The notes: generated from the letters alone by a model not told the origin. A stretch of DNA of 64,000 nt from Streptomyces sp. ACA25 (GCF_028200735.1 NZ_JAQKPV010000013.1:91852-155851), one strand, 5' to 3'; positions 25,594 through 33,344 are shown, counted from the first letter of the stretch. Made by a program: numbers and translations.

Positions 25594-26505
25594 TCACAAC
25601 CAGGTGGCGAACTCCAGCAGCGCTTCGCCGTCCTCCCGGTCGCCGGCCGCCAGATGGCGGACTCCCGATTCCACCGCACGGAAGAGGGCCCAGTCGCGCA
25701 CCCGGTCGCTGTCCAGCTCCACCGCTCCGGCGAGCTTGGTCACCCGACGGCGGGTCTGGGCCGCGGCCCCTGCAGAAGCGACCAGATCGTGCAGGCGGTC
25801 CCGGACCAGCCGGGAGAGATCGTAGGCGCGCTCGCCCACCAGCGGCTCCGGGCCGACCGCCAGCCAGCGTGCCCGGTCGGTGTCGGCGGCCAGGACGGCA
25901 CCCTGACGGAAGTCGCCGTGCAACAGGAAACGCTCCGCCGGGGCGGCCGACCCGCACAGCGCGGCCCGTAGCCGCAGCGCCTCGTCCACCAGTTGCCGCA
26001 CCGCCGGCGGCGCGGCGGCCCGCATGGACTCCGCCTGGGCGCCCGTACGTTCCGCGACAGTGGGGAACGGATGATCCGTACCGGGTTCGACCCACAGGCG
26101 GCGGATCACGGACAGCGCCTCCAGCGTGGCCTTCGCCTCCGGCAGGGACCGCAGCGCCACCTCGCCGTGCAGCCGCTCCAGCAGCAGGGCCCCGGCCTGC
26201 GGGTCGCAGCGCAGCGACCGCACGGCCCCAAGACCGCCCCAGCGCTCGAGCGCCGCGTGCTCACTCGCCGCGGAGCTGCCGGGCGCACACAGCTTCAGGG
26301 CGGCCGGGGCGCCCTCGGTGGTGCGCACCAGAACGATCATGCTGGTGCGACCGCCCGGAGCCACCACCCGCTCGGCGGTGAGCCGCCACCGGAGCAGCAG
26401 GTCGGTCACGAGTTCCGGCAGCCCGTCCAGCCAGTCGCCCGCCGCCCCGCGCTGGGCGCGGAGCAGGCGCGGCGGAGGGGCGAAACGCGGAGCGGACGGC
26501 GTCAC
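25594..26505 (-). CDS. Aminoglycoside/hydroxyurea kinase-like protein, probably degenerate
   Basis: APH(6)/hydroxyurea-kinase fold, 303 residues. The catalytic loop reads LHGDFRQGA: Asp198 is present, but the metal-binding Asn expected six residues on is Ala203. The next metal site, normally IDPxP, is AVGPEPLVGERAYDL, with Gly218 in place of Asp. So phosphotransfer as in resistance kinases is doubtful. GTG at 26505 was chosen because it starts 2 bases after the stop of the ferritin-like gene and upstream residues look non-coding. Third gene of a compact operon. An antibiotic-resistance label would be premature. Confidence 0.78.
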   Translation of the reverse strand: MTPSAPRFAPPPRLLRAQRGAAGDWLDGLPELVTDLLLRWRLTAERVVAPGGRTSMIVLVRTTEGAPAALKLCAPGSSAASEHAALERWGGLGAVRSLRCDPQAGALLLERLHGEVALRSLPEAKATLEALSVIRRLWVEPGTDHPFPTVAERTGAQAESMRAAAPPAVRQLVDEALRLRAALCGSAAPAERFLLHGDFRQGAVLAADTDRARWLAVGPEPLVGERAYDLSRLVRDRLHDLVASAGAAAQTRRRVTKLAGAVELDSDRVRDWALFRAVESGVRHLAAGDREDGEALLEFATWL

Positions 26506-26507
26506 GT

Positions 26508-26963
26508 TCAGTTCCGCCCTTCGGCCGGGGAACGGTGCTCGGGGAGGCCGGGGAACGGCACCCCGGCGCCGCGCCACCGTGCGGCGCGGACCGCCGCCGC
26601 GGTCAGTGCGCCGGCCGCCTGCCTCCGGGTGCTGCCCCCGGTCGCGCGGACCAGGTCGGCGTAGACCCCGGCGAGGCGGTCCTCCAGTTCGGCGGCGAGT
26701 GCCAGCGCGCTGTCACTGTCCGTCACCGGAAACGGCAGGAGGTAGCCCGCGGCGGCGGGTACCGGCGTGGCGCCCAGGTCGCGCACCGCCCGGTGCAGGG
26801 CGTCGCGCCCGGAACGGTGGGCGGCGTGTGCCTGCCGGACCTCCTTGGCGCGCTCGCCGTCGATCCGTGCGCCGACCACGCCGTAGCCGTAAAGGGTGGC
26901 GTGCTCGGCGGCCAGGGCGGCCTGGGTCGCGGGCAGCTCCGGGTGGCCGGTCTCCTGGGTCAT
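26508..26963 (-). CDS. Ferritin-like DUF4439 protein
   Basis: 151 residues, all-helical ferritin-like domain: TQAALAAEHATLYGYGVVGA, then AHAAHRSGRDALHRAVRDLG, AGYLLPFPVTDSDSALALAA and EDRLAGVYADLVRAT. ATG at 26963 overlaps the lipoprotein stop by 4 bases; a much longer open frame upstream is rejected as a high-GC artefact. Glu/His residues that could bind metal are present (AEHATLYG), but no metal has been shown for the family to my knowledge. Cytoplasmic; function unknown. Confidence 0.82.
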   Translation of the reverse strand: MTQETGHPELPATQAALAAEHATLYGYGVVGARIDGERAKEVRQAHAAHRSGRDALHRAVRDLGATPVPAAAGYLLPFPVTDSDSALALAAELEDRLAGVYADLVRATGGSTRRQAAGALTAAAVRAARWRGAGVPFPGLPEHRSPAEGRN

Positions 26964-27457
26964 GGACGGACCTCGTTGAGCAGGTAGGTGTGGACCGAGC
27001 CGGCGGCCGACAGGGAGGCGAGGAGTCGTGCCAGCTCGGGAGGGGCCTCGGTCAGCGCCCGCAGCCGGACGTGGGAGAGCTGCCGCTCGGCGTCGGCCAG
27101 CGCGGCAAGAGCGGCCGCCGGCTCGGCGGGGGCCCCGGGGACGTCGGGGGCGGGTGCGGGGGGCTCCCCGGAGCGCACCACGCTGAGCTGGTCGGCGACG
27201 GTCTTGCGCAGCGGTGCCAGCGCCGGGGCGAGTGCAGGGTGCGCGGCGAGTGCGGCGTCGTACCGGGCCAGCAGTTCGGCGCTGTCCTGTGCCGTTCTCC
27301 GGCGCAGCCGCGCCGTTTCCGCGGAGCGCTCGCCGGGAGTGGCTTCCTCCTGCGGGGCGGCGCCGTCCGGGTTCCGTCCCGCGCAGCCGCTCAGCGCGGT
27401 CGCGAACCCGGCCGCGGCGCAGGCCAGCAGCGCGCGCCTGGGCAGCTCGATGGACAC
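26960..27457 (-). CDS. Lipoprotein with ferritin-like/helical domain
   Basis: 165 residues. The signal peptide has twin Arg (PRRALLACAAAGFATALSGC), with lipidated Cys25 in LSGC; the RR may direct Tat export. A short Pro/Glu linker is followed by a helical domain rich in Leu/Ala (LLARYDAALAAHPALAPALAP, cited in part: LLARYDAALAAHPAL) that resembles DUF4439-type helices. GTG at 27457 has GGGGA shortly before it. First gene of the trio with the cytoplasmic DUF4439 protein and the kinase-like protein. Function unknown; an envelope-facing partner of the cytoplasmic protein is an inference. Confidence 0.72.
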   Translation of the reverse strand: MSIELPRRALLACAAAGFATALSGCAGRNPDGAAPQEEATPGERSAETARLRRRTAQDSAELLARYDAALAAHPALAPALAPLRKTVADQLSVVRSGEPPAPAPDVPGAPAEPAAALAALADAERQLSHVRLRALTEAPPELARLLASLSAAGSVHTYLLNEVRP

Positions 27458-27791
27458 GTTCCCCGCACTCCCCGTCAGTGTGGTGGTCTGGCTCGGGCGG
27501 TCTCCGCCGGGCGGAGGGCCACGCGGCTGTCCGCCCGCGTGCGGGGGGCAGTCGTACACAGTTCCGTGCCATCCCACGCGAGGATCACCGCTCGGTGAGC
27601 GTACCGGTGTGCGCGGTCTCCTCTCGCGCCGCCCCGTGCCCCGGCGCGTCTGGGGGGCTGTGCGCGCCGGTCGGCGTAACGTGCCGTAGGCGATAGGCTG
27701 TGCCGCGAGGCGACGCCCTTGCGATTCCTGCGGGCTTCCCCCCTCCCAGCGACCCCCACACAACAGCAGACGCGGCCGAGGAGTCACCCGG
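27458..27791. other. Divergent intergenic region, lipoprotein / rimP
   Basis: 334 bases without a gene. A 7-base inverted repeat CACGCGG/CCGCGTG (27520-27541) lies on the lipoprotein side. A TAGGCT -10-like hexamer at 27694-27699 would start the rimP-nusA-infB transcript near 27706, leaving a leader of about 85 bases; no good -35 accompanies it. Confidence 0.45.
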
Positions 27792-28289
27792 ATGAGCACC
27801 ACCCAGATCGACAGGCTGCGGGACCTGCTGGAACCCCTGGCCGGCGAGCGGGGTCTGGATCTCGAAGACATCACGATCACCCCGGCCGGCAAACGGCGGG
27901 TTCTGCAGGTCGTGGTCGACACCGAGGACGGAGTGCACCTCGATGCCTGTGCCGAGCTGAGCCGCGCGGCGTCGGAGGTGCTGGACGAGGCCGACGTGAT
28001 GGGCGGCACCCCGTATGTCCTGGAGGTCAGCTCGCCGGGGGCGGACCGCCCGCTCACCGAACCGCGGCACTACCGGCGTTCCGTCGGACGGCTCATCCGG
28101 GTACGGCTGACGGACGGCGAGGAGCTGACCGTGCGGATCCTCGCCGTCGACGAGGCCGGGCTGGATGGGGAGATTCCCGGGGAGAAGGGGCGCAAGCCCA
28201 AGCCGCGGCGGGTGGATTTCGAGGGGATCGCCGCAGCCCGGGGCGAAGTCGACTTCAGCCGCAAGCCCAAGAAGGACGAGGAAGCGTAG
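27792..28289 (+). CDS. rimP: Ribosome maturation factor RimP
   Basis: Assists assembly of the 30S subunit. 165 residues: N-terminal alpha/beta domain (LRDLLEPLAGERGLDLEDIT) and C-terminal SH3-like domain (YRRSVGRLIRVRLTDGEELT) with a Lys-rich tail. The motif EVSSPGADRPL is characteristic. First gene of the operon rimP-nusA-ylxR-infB; nusA starts 2 bases after its stop. Confidence 0.95.
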   Translation: MSTTQIDRLRDLLEPLAGERGLDLEDITITPAGKRRVLQVVVDTEDGVHLDACAELSRAASEVLDEADVMGGTPYVLEVSSPGADRPLTEPRHYRRSVGRLIRVRLTDGEELTVRILAVDEAGLDGEIPGEKGRKPKPRRVDFEGIAAARGEVDFSRKPKKDEEA

Positions 28290-28291
28290 CC

Positions 28292-29329
28292 GTGGACATC
28301 GACATGAGCGCCCTGCGGGGTCTGGTGCGGGAGAAGGACATTTCCTTCGACCTGCTCGTCGAAGCGATCGAGACGGCCCTTCTCATCGCCTATCACCGTA
28401 CCGAGGGCAGCCGCCGCGTCGCCCGGGTCGAGCTGGACCGCAAGACGGGCCACGTGACGGTATGGGCCAAGGAGGACGCCGCCGATCTGCCGGAGCCGGA
28501 GGAGGGCGAGGCGCCGCCGACCCCCCGCGAGTTCGATGACACCCCCAGCGGATTCGGCAGAATCGCGGCGACCACCGCGAAGCAGGTCATCCTGCAGCGT
28601 CTGCGGGACGCCGAGGAGGACATCACCTTCGGTGAGTACGCCGGGCGCGAGGGCGACATCGTCGCCGGCGTCGTGCAGCAGGGCAAGGACCCGCGGAACG
28701 TCATGGTGGACATCGGCAGGCTGGAAGCCATCCTGCCCCCGCAGGAGCAGGTGCCGGGGGAGCAGTACACGCACGGCTCCCGGCTGCGCACCTTTGTGGT
28801 CCGGGTCACCAAAGGGGTGCGCGGTCCCTCCGTGACGCTGTCCCGGACGCACCCTGGTCTGGTCAAGAAGCTCTTCGAGCTCGAGGTCCCGGAGATCGCG
28901 GACGGCTCGGTCGAGATCGCGGCGATCGCCCGTGAGGCCGGGCACCGCAGCAAGATCGCGGTCCGGGCGGTCCGCTCCGGCCTGAATCCCAAGGGTGCCT
29001 GCATCGGCCCGATGGGCGGCCGGGTGCGGAACGTCATGGCAGAGCTGCACGGCGAGAAGATCGACATCGTCGACTGGTCGGACGACCCGGCCCAGCTGGT
29101 GGCGAACGCCTTGTCCCCGGCCCGGGTCACCCGGGTCGAGGTCGTCGACGCGATGGCCCGCTCCGCCCGGGTGACCGTTCCGGATTACCAGCTCTCCCTG
29201 GCCATCGGCAAGGAGGGGCAGAACGCCCGGCTGGCGGCCCGGCTGACCGGCTGGCGGATCGATATCCGCCCGGACACCGAGCAGCAGGACGGGGAGACCG
29301 GCAGCCCGCGGGCCACGACCCGGGAATGA
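28292..29329 (+). CDS. nusA: Transcription termination/antitermination factor NusA
   Basis: Binds RNA polymerase and RNA to control pausing, termination and antitermination. 345 residues, short actinobacterial form without the acidic C-terminal repeats. The N-terminal polymerase-binding domain starts DIDMSALRGLVREKDISFDL. The S1 domain spans roughly residues 110-180 (EGDIVAGVVQQGKDPRNVMV), KH1 follows (GACIGPMGGRVRNVMAELHG), then KH2 (SLAIGKEGQNARLAARLTGW). GTG at 28292 matches the family N-terminus; a longer open frame overlapping rimP is rejected. Two hairpins follow the gene. Confidence 0.95.
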   Translation: MDIDMSALRGLVREKDISFDLLVEAIETALLIAYHRTEGSRRVARVELDRKTGHVTVWAKEDAADLPEPEEGEAPPTPREFDDTPSGFGRIAATTAKQVILQRLRDAEEDITFGEYAGREGDIVAGVVQQGKDPRNVMVDIGRLEAILPPQEQVPGEQYTHGSRLRTFVVRVTKGVRGPSVTLSRTHPGLVKKLFELEVPEIADGSVEIAAIAREAGHRSKIAVRAVRSGLNPKGACIGPMGGRVRNVMAELHGEKIDIVDWSDDPAQLVANALSPARVTRVEVVDAMARSARVTVPDYQLSLAIGKEGQNARLAARLTGWRIDIRPDTEQQDGETGSPRATTRE

Positions 29330-29353
29330 AATCAACTGTGCGAACGCTGGACG

Positions 29354-29382
29354 GGACGGATGATCCTGTCCCGCATCCGTCC
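29354..29382 (+). terminator. Hairpin 1 after nusA
   Basis: Perfect 9-base arms GGACGGATG and CATCCGTCC around an 11-base loop, starting 25 bases after the nusA stop. Terminator or attenuator between nusA and ylxR-infB; NusA itself could act on it. Confidence 0.6.
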
Positions 29383-29412
29383 GCGCACCGGCCCGATGAC
29401 CGGTCGGTGCGC
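29383..29412 (+). terminator. Hairpin 2 directly before the ylxR ribosome site
   Basis: Arms GCGCACCG and CGGTGCGC pair perfectly, with an internal ACCGG/CCGGT option. It abuts hairpin 1 and ends 3 bases before the GGGGAGG of ylxR (29415-29421), so it may also affect translation start. Confidence 0.55.
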
Positions 29413-29429
29413 GCGGGGAGGTAGAATCA

Positions 29430-29711
29430 TTGTTGTCTGGCCGGACGCGTGCCCGATCCTGCCCGGAACGCACATGTGTGGGTTGTCGGCAGCGGTCGGC
29501 GCAGGAGAGTCTGCTGCGTGTGGTGTTGATCGAGGGCAGATGTGTTCCTGATCAACGCGGTACGCTGCCCGGCCGGGGTGCATATGTACACCCTGCACCG
29601 GCGTGTCTTGAGCTGGCGGTCCGCCGTCGGGCGTTCCCCCGGGCCTTCCGGGTCCAGGGGCCGCTTGACACCGCGGATCTGCAGCGGGCGATCAGCCGGG
29701 CAACACCGTAA
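29430..29711 (+). CDS. ylxR: YlxR (DUF448) RNA-binding protein
   Basis: Small nucleoid/RNA-associated protein, 93 residues, the usual size. Motifs PERTCVGCR near the N-terminus and GRGAYVHP in the middle define the family. In Bacillus relatives it modulates RNase P. The start is a TTG: 29430 and 29433 are both possible, after GGGGAGG at 29415-29421; the second gives the commoner N-terminus SGRT. A TAGAAT -10-like hexamer lies at 29422-29427, so an internal promoter with nearly leaderless mRNA is conceivable. Confidence 0.88.
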   Translation: MLSGRTRARSCPERTCVGCRQRSAQESLLRVVLIEGRCVPDQRGTLPGRGAYVHPAPACLELAVRRRAFPRAFRVQGPLDTADLQRAISRATP

Positions 29712-29719
29712 GACGAGCT

Positions 29720-29736
29720 GCACGGGAAGTCCGTGC
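29720..29736 (+). other. Leader hairpin A of infB
   Basis: Arms GCACGG and CCGTGC pair around the 5-base loop GAAGT. It begins 9 bases after the ylxR stop. Confidence 0.45.
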
Positions 29737-29776
29737 GGTCAGGTACCTCGCGAGTCGGAAGTAGGTCGAGATTGCG

Positions 29777-29819
29777 ATGAGCACTCGATGAGTACGCGAT
29801 GAGTACGCCCATGAAGTAG
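29777..29819 (+). other. Three chained start-stop mini-ORFs in the infB leader
   Basis: Three tandem 11-base repeats (GCGATGAGCAC, TCGATGAGTAC, GCGATGAGTAC; 29774-29806) place ATGs at 29777, 29788 and 29799. They encode MSTR, MSTR and MSTPMK. The first two stops overlap the next ATG (ATGA), so a ribosome could terminate and restart twice; the last stop is TAG at 29817-29819. The infB GTG lies 45 bases further on. Only a weak purine run precedes the first ATG, so translation is not proven. Confidence 0.45.
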
Positions 29820-29823
29820 CGAA

Positions 29824-29850
29824 GGTCCGGCGGACGACCGACCCCGGACC
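29824..29850 (+). other. Leader hairpin B directly before the infB ribosome site
   Basis: Perfect 7-base arms GGTCCGG and CCGGACC around a 13-base loop. It ends 4 bases before AAGGAG (29855-29860), the infB ribosome site, so folding could limit initiation. Confidence 0.5.
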
Positions 29851-29864
29851 GAATAAGGAGCGAA

Positions 29865-32800
29865 GTGGCTAAGGTCCGGGTATACGAGCTCGCCAAGGAG
29901 CTTGGAGTGGAGAGCAAGGCCGTCATGGCCAAGCTCCAGGAGCTGGGCGAATTCGTCCGTTCGGCGTCCTCGACGATCGAGGCGCCGGTCGTACGCAAAC
30001 TGACCGATGCATTTGATGCGGGCAACGGCGCCGGTGGCGCCAGGAAGTCCGCGAAACCCGCCGCGCCCAAGCCGGGCGGGGCTCCCAAGCCGGGCGGTGC
30101 CCCGAAGCCGGGTGCCGCGGCCCCCAGGCCCGGCGGTGCCCCGAAGCCGGGTGCCGCGGCCCCCAGGCCCGGTGGAGCCGGCCCCAAGCCGGGCCCCGCG
30201 AAGCCGGCTGCCAAGCCGGGCCCCGGTGGTCCCGAGTTCACCGCGCCGGGCGAGCCCGCCCCGAGTGAGCCCGCCGCCGCGTCCGCGCCGGCCGAGCCCG
30301 CCACGGGCGAGAGCGCACCGACCCCCCCGGCCGCGGGCAAGCCGTCCGGCGCCCGCCCCGGTGCCGGTACCTCCGGCCCCTCGGGTGCACCCCGCCCGGG
30401 CGCCAAGCCCGGTGGTGCCCCGAAGCCGGGCGCCGCGGCCCCCAGGCCCGGCGGTGCCAAGCCCAGCGGTGCCAAGCCCGGCGGCGCCCGCCCGGCCGGC
30501 CCCCGCCCGGGCAACAACCCCTTCACCTCCGGCGGTTCCACCGGCATGGCGCGCCCGCAGGCGCCCCGTCCGGGCGGTGCCCCGCGTCCGGGCGGACCGG
30601 GACAGGGCACAGGCGGCCCGCGTCCCGGTGGCGGCCAGGGCGGCCCGCGCCCGCAGGCCCCCGGCGGCGGCCGTGCCACCCCGGGCAACATGCCGCGCCC
30701 GCAGGGTGCCGGCCAAGGCGGTCCCCGCCCCGGCGGCGGCAACCGTCCGAACCCCGGCATGATGCCGCAGCGCCCGGCGGCCGGCGGCCGTCCGGGAGGC
30801 GGTCCCAGTGGCCCCGGAACCCGCGGTGGCGGCGGTGGCGGCCGTCCCGGTGGTGGCGGCTTCGCAGGCCGTCCGGCCGGTCCCGGCGGCGGTGGCCGTC
30901 CCGGTGGTGGCGGCTTCGCAGGCCGTCCGGCCGGTCCCGGCGGCGGTGGCCGTCCCGGTGGTGGCGGCGGCTTCGGTGGCCGTCCCGGTTTCGCCGGCCG
31001 TCCCGGCGGTCCCGGTGGCCGTGGTGGCACACAGGGTGCGTTCGGCCGCCCCGGCGGTCCGGCGCGTCGTGGCCGCAAGTCGAAGCGGCAGCGCCGTCAG
31101 GAGTACGAGGCCATGCAGGCCCCCTCCGTGGGCGGCGTGATGCTCCCGCGCGGCAAGGGCGAGACGGTGCGGCTGTCGCGCGGCGCGTCTCTCACCGACT
31201 TCGCGGAGAAGATCAACGCCAATCCGGCGTCGCTCGTCCAGGTGATGCTCAACCTGGGAGAGATGGTCACCGCGACCCAGTCGGTCTCCGACGAGACGCT
31301 GCATCTCCTCGGTGAGGAGATGAACTACACCGTCCAGATCGTCAGCCCGGAGGAGGAGGACCGCGCACTGCTCGAGTCCTTCGACATCGAGTTCGGCGAG
31401 AACGAGGGTGATGAGGCACAGCTGGTCGCGCGGCCGCCGGTGGTCACCGTCATGGGCCACGTCGACCACGGAAAGACCCGCCTGCTGGACGCGATCCGCA
31501 AGACCAACGTGGTCGCAGGGGAGGCCGGCGGCATCACCCAGCACATCGGTGCCTACCAGGCGTCGACCGAGGTGAACGGCGAAGAGCGCAAGATCACCTT
31601 CATCGACACCCCCGGTCACGAGGCGTTCACCGCCATGCGTGCCCGTGGTGCCAAGTCGACCGACATCGCGATCCTCGTGGTGGCGGCCAACGACGGTGTG
31701 ATGCCGCAGACGGTGGAGGCGCTGAACCACGCCCAGGCCGCCGGCGTGCCGATCGTGGTCGCGGTCAACAAGATCGACGTCGAGGGCGCCGACCCGACCA
31801 AGGTGCGCGGTCAGCTGACCGAGTACGGTCTCGTCGCCGAGGAGTTCGGCGGTGACACGATGTTCGTGGACGTGGCCGCGAAGCCCGGCATCAACATCGA
31901 AGGGCTGCTCGAGGCCGTGGTGCTCACCGCGGACGCCTCGCTCGACCTGCGGGCCAACCCCGAGCAGGACGCGCAGGGCATCGCGATCGAGGCGCACCTG
32001 GACAAGGGCCGCGGCGCCGTGGCCACCGTCCTGGTGCAGCGCGGCACCCTGCGGGTCGGCGACACCATGGTCGTGGGCGACGCTCACGGCCGGGTCCGGG
32101 CCATGCTGGACGACACCGGCCAGCACGTCGAGGCCGCGGGTCCCGCGACCCCGGTCCTGGTGCAGGGTCTGACCAACGTGCCGGGGGCCGGCGACAACTT
32201 CCTGGTCGTCGGCGAGGACCGCACCGCACGGCAGATCGCCGAGAAGCGGGCGGCCCGGGAGCGCAACGCCGCCTTCGCCAAGCGCCCCCGCCGGGTATCG
32301 CTGGAGGACCTGGACTCGGTGCTCAAGGCAGGCCAGATCCAGCAGCTCAACCTCATCATCAAGGGCGACGCGTCCGGCTCGGTGGAGGCTCTCGAGTCCT
32401 CGCTGCTGCAGCTGGACGTCGGTGAGGACGTCGACCTCCGGGTGCTCCACCGCGGCGTCGGTGCGGTCACCGAGACCGACATCGACCTGGCGACCGGCTC
32501 CGACGCCATCGTCATCGGCTTCAACGTGCGCGCGGCGGGTCGCGCCACCCAGATGGCCGAGCGCGAGGGAGTGGATGTCCGTTACTACTCGGTCATCTAC
32601 CAGGCGATCGACGAGATCGAGGCAGCCCTGAAGGGCATGCTGAAGCCGGAGTTCGAGGAGGTCGAGCTGGGCACCGCGGAGATCCGCGAGGTCTTCCGCT
32701 CCTCCAAGCTCGGCAACATCGCCGGTGTCCTGGTCCGTTCCGGCGAAGTGCGGCGGAACACCAAGGCCCGGCTGCTGCGCGACGGCAAGGTGGTCGCGGA

Positions 32801-32954
32801 GAGCCTCAACATCGTGGGCCTGCGTCGCTTCAAGGACGACGTCACCGAGATCCGTGATGGTTTCGAGGGTGGTATCAACCTCGGCAACTACAACGACATC
32901 AAGGTCGACGACGTCATCGCGACGTACGAGATGCGGGAGAAGCCGCGGGCGTGA
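29865..32954 (+). CDS. infB: Translation initiation factor IF-2
   Basis: GTPase that brings initiator tRNA to the 30S subunit and promotes subunit joining. 1029 residues. The N-terminal IF2 domain (VRVYELAKELGVESKAVMAK) is followed by about 350 residues of Ala/Pro/Gly/Lys/Arg low complexity with exact internal repeats. The conserved core has G1 GHVDHGKT at 531-538, DTPGH (G3) and NKID (G4), then domains II, III and IV. The GTG start follows AAGGAGCGAA. The long disordered linker is typical of Streptomyces. A strong hairpin follows the stop. Confidence 0.97.
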   Translation: MAKVRVYELAKELGVESKAVMAKLQELGEFVRSASSTIEAPVVRKLTDAFDAGNGAGGARKSAKPAAPKPGGAPKPGGAPKPGAAAPRPGGAPKPGAAAPRPGGAGPKPGPAKPAAKPGPGGPEFTAPGEPAPSEPAAASAPAEPATGESAPTPPAAGKPSGARPGAGTSGPSGAPRPGAKPGGAPKPGAAAPRPGGAKPSGAKPGGARPAGPRPGNNPFTSGGSTGMARPQAPRPGGAPRPGGPGQGTGGPRPGGGQGGPRPQAPGGGRATPGNMPRPQGAGQGGPRPGGGNRPNPGMMPQRPAAGGRPGGGPSGPGTRGGGGGGRPGGGGFAGRPAGPGGGGRPGGGGFAGRPAGPGGGGRPGGGGGFGGRPGFAGRPGGPGGRGGTQGAFGRPGGPARRGRKSKRQRRQEYEAMQAPSVGGVMLPRGKGETVRLSRGASLTDFAEKINANPASLVQVMLNLGEMVTATQSVSDETLHLLGEEMNYTVQIVSPEEEDRALLESFDIEFGENEGDEAQLVARPPVVTVMGHVDHGKTRLLDAIRKTNVVAGEAGGITQHIGAYQASTEVNGEERKITFIDTPGHEAFTAMRARGAKSTDIAILVVAANDGVMPQTVEALNHAQAAGVPIVVAVNKIDVEGADPTKVRGQLTEYGLVAEEFGGDTMFVDVAAKPGINIEGLLEAVVLTADASLDLRANPEQDAQGIAIEAHLDKGRGAVATVLVQRGTLRVGDTMVVGDAHGRVRAMLDDTGQHVEAAGPATPVLVQGLTNVPGAGDNFLVVGEDRTARQIAEKRAARERNAAFAKRPRRVSLEDLDSVLKAGQIQQLNLIIKGDASGSVEALESSLLQLDVGEDVDLRVLHRGVGAVTETDIDLATGSDAIVIGFNVRAAGRATQMAEREGVDVRYYSVIYQAIDEIEAALKGMLKPEFEEVELGTAEIREVFRSSKLGNIAGVLVRSGEVRRNTKARLLRDGKVVAESLNIVGLRRFKDDVTEIRDGFEGGINLGNYNDIKVDDVIATYEMREKPRA
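30093..30170 (+). repeat. 39-bp exact tandem repeat in infB
   Basis: Two identical 39-base units (30093-30131 and 30132-30170) encode the 13-residue unit GGAPKPGAAAPRP. A diverged third copy lies at 30412-30450. The repeat keeps frame, so copy-number change would only alter linker length. Confidence 0.85.
30840..30947 (+). repeat. 54-bp exact tandem repeat in infB
   Basis: Two identical 54-base units (30840-30893 and 30894-30947) encode an 18-residue Gly/Arg/Pro unit with GFAGRPAGPGGG; a diverged partial third copy follows to about 31000. The RGG-like composition may bind RNA. Confidence 0.85.
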
Positions 32955-32980
32955 CATGCCGCGTCTGACGCTGCGTGACT

Positions 32981-33029
32981 GAGCAACGGGCCGGTCGGCG
33001 GGTGCGAAATCCGTCGACCGGCCTTGCTC
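32981..33029 (+). terminator. Strong hairpin after infB
   Basis: GAGCAA and GGCCGGTCG pair with CGACCGGCC and TTGCTC, giving 15 pairs interrupted by a 2-base bulge on the left side. It lies 26 bases after the infB stop and 21 before the DUF503 gene. It probably terminates most infB transcripts. Confidence 0.72.
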
Positions 33030-33050
33030 ATTCCGATTACGATCATCAGC

Positions 33051-33344
33051 ATGTACGTAGGAGCCCTGTCCTTCGACCTGCTGCTGGGCGACGTACGCTC
33101 GCTGAAGCAGAAGCGATCCGTCGTCCGGCCCCTCGTGGCGGAGCTGCACCGCAAGCTCGCGGTCAGCGTCGCCGAAGTGGGCCATCAGGAGCTCTACCGC
33201 CGGACGGAGATCGGCTTGGCAGTGGTTTCCGGGGACACCCGGCACCTGACCGATGTCCTCGACCGTGCCGAGCGGCTGGTGGCCGGGCACCCGGAAGTGG
33301 AACTGCTGTCCGTGCGGCGGCGGATACACGGCGCCGACGACTGA
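33051..33344 (+). CDS. DUF503 (YlxP-like) protein
   Basis: 97 residues, single compact alpha/beta domain: MYVGALSFDLLLGDVRSLKQ, VVRPLVAELHRKLAVSVAEV and RRTEIGLAVVSGD. ATG at 33051 is the family start; an upstream in-frame TTG inside the hairpin is rejected. The gene sits between infB and rbfA in most Gram-positives; a role in ribosome assembly is suspected from this context but not shown. It follows a strong hairpin, so it may need its own promoter. Confidence 0.9.
   Translation: MYVGALSFDLLLGDVRSLKQKRSVVRPLVAELHRKLAVSVAEVGHQELYRRTEIGLAVVSGDTRHLTDVLDRAERLVAGHPEVELLSVRRRIHGADD

Noticed and set aside
26080..26100. tRNA T-arm-like GGTTCGAC
   Set aside because: It lies inside the kinase-like coding sequence and no cloverleaf partner arms surround it.
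25594..26505. Antibiotic resistance gene
   Set aside because: Fold is of the aminoglycoside/hydroxyurea kinase family, but two metal-binding residues are replaced and the context is not a resistance locus.
30093..31000. CRISPR-like repetition
   Set aside because: The repeats are in frame inside infB, have no spacers and encode the IF-2 linker.
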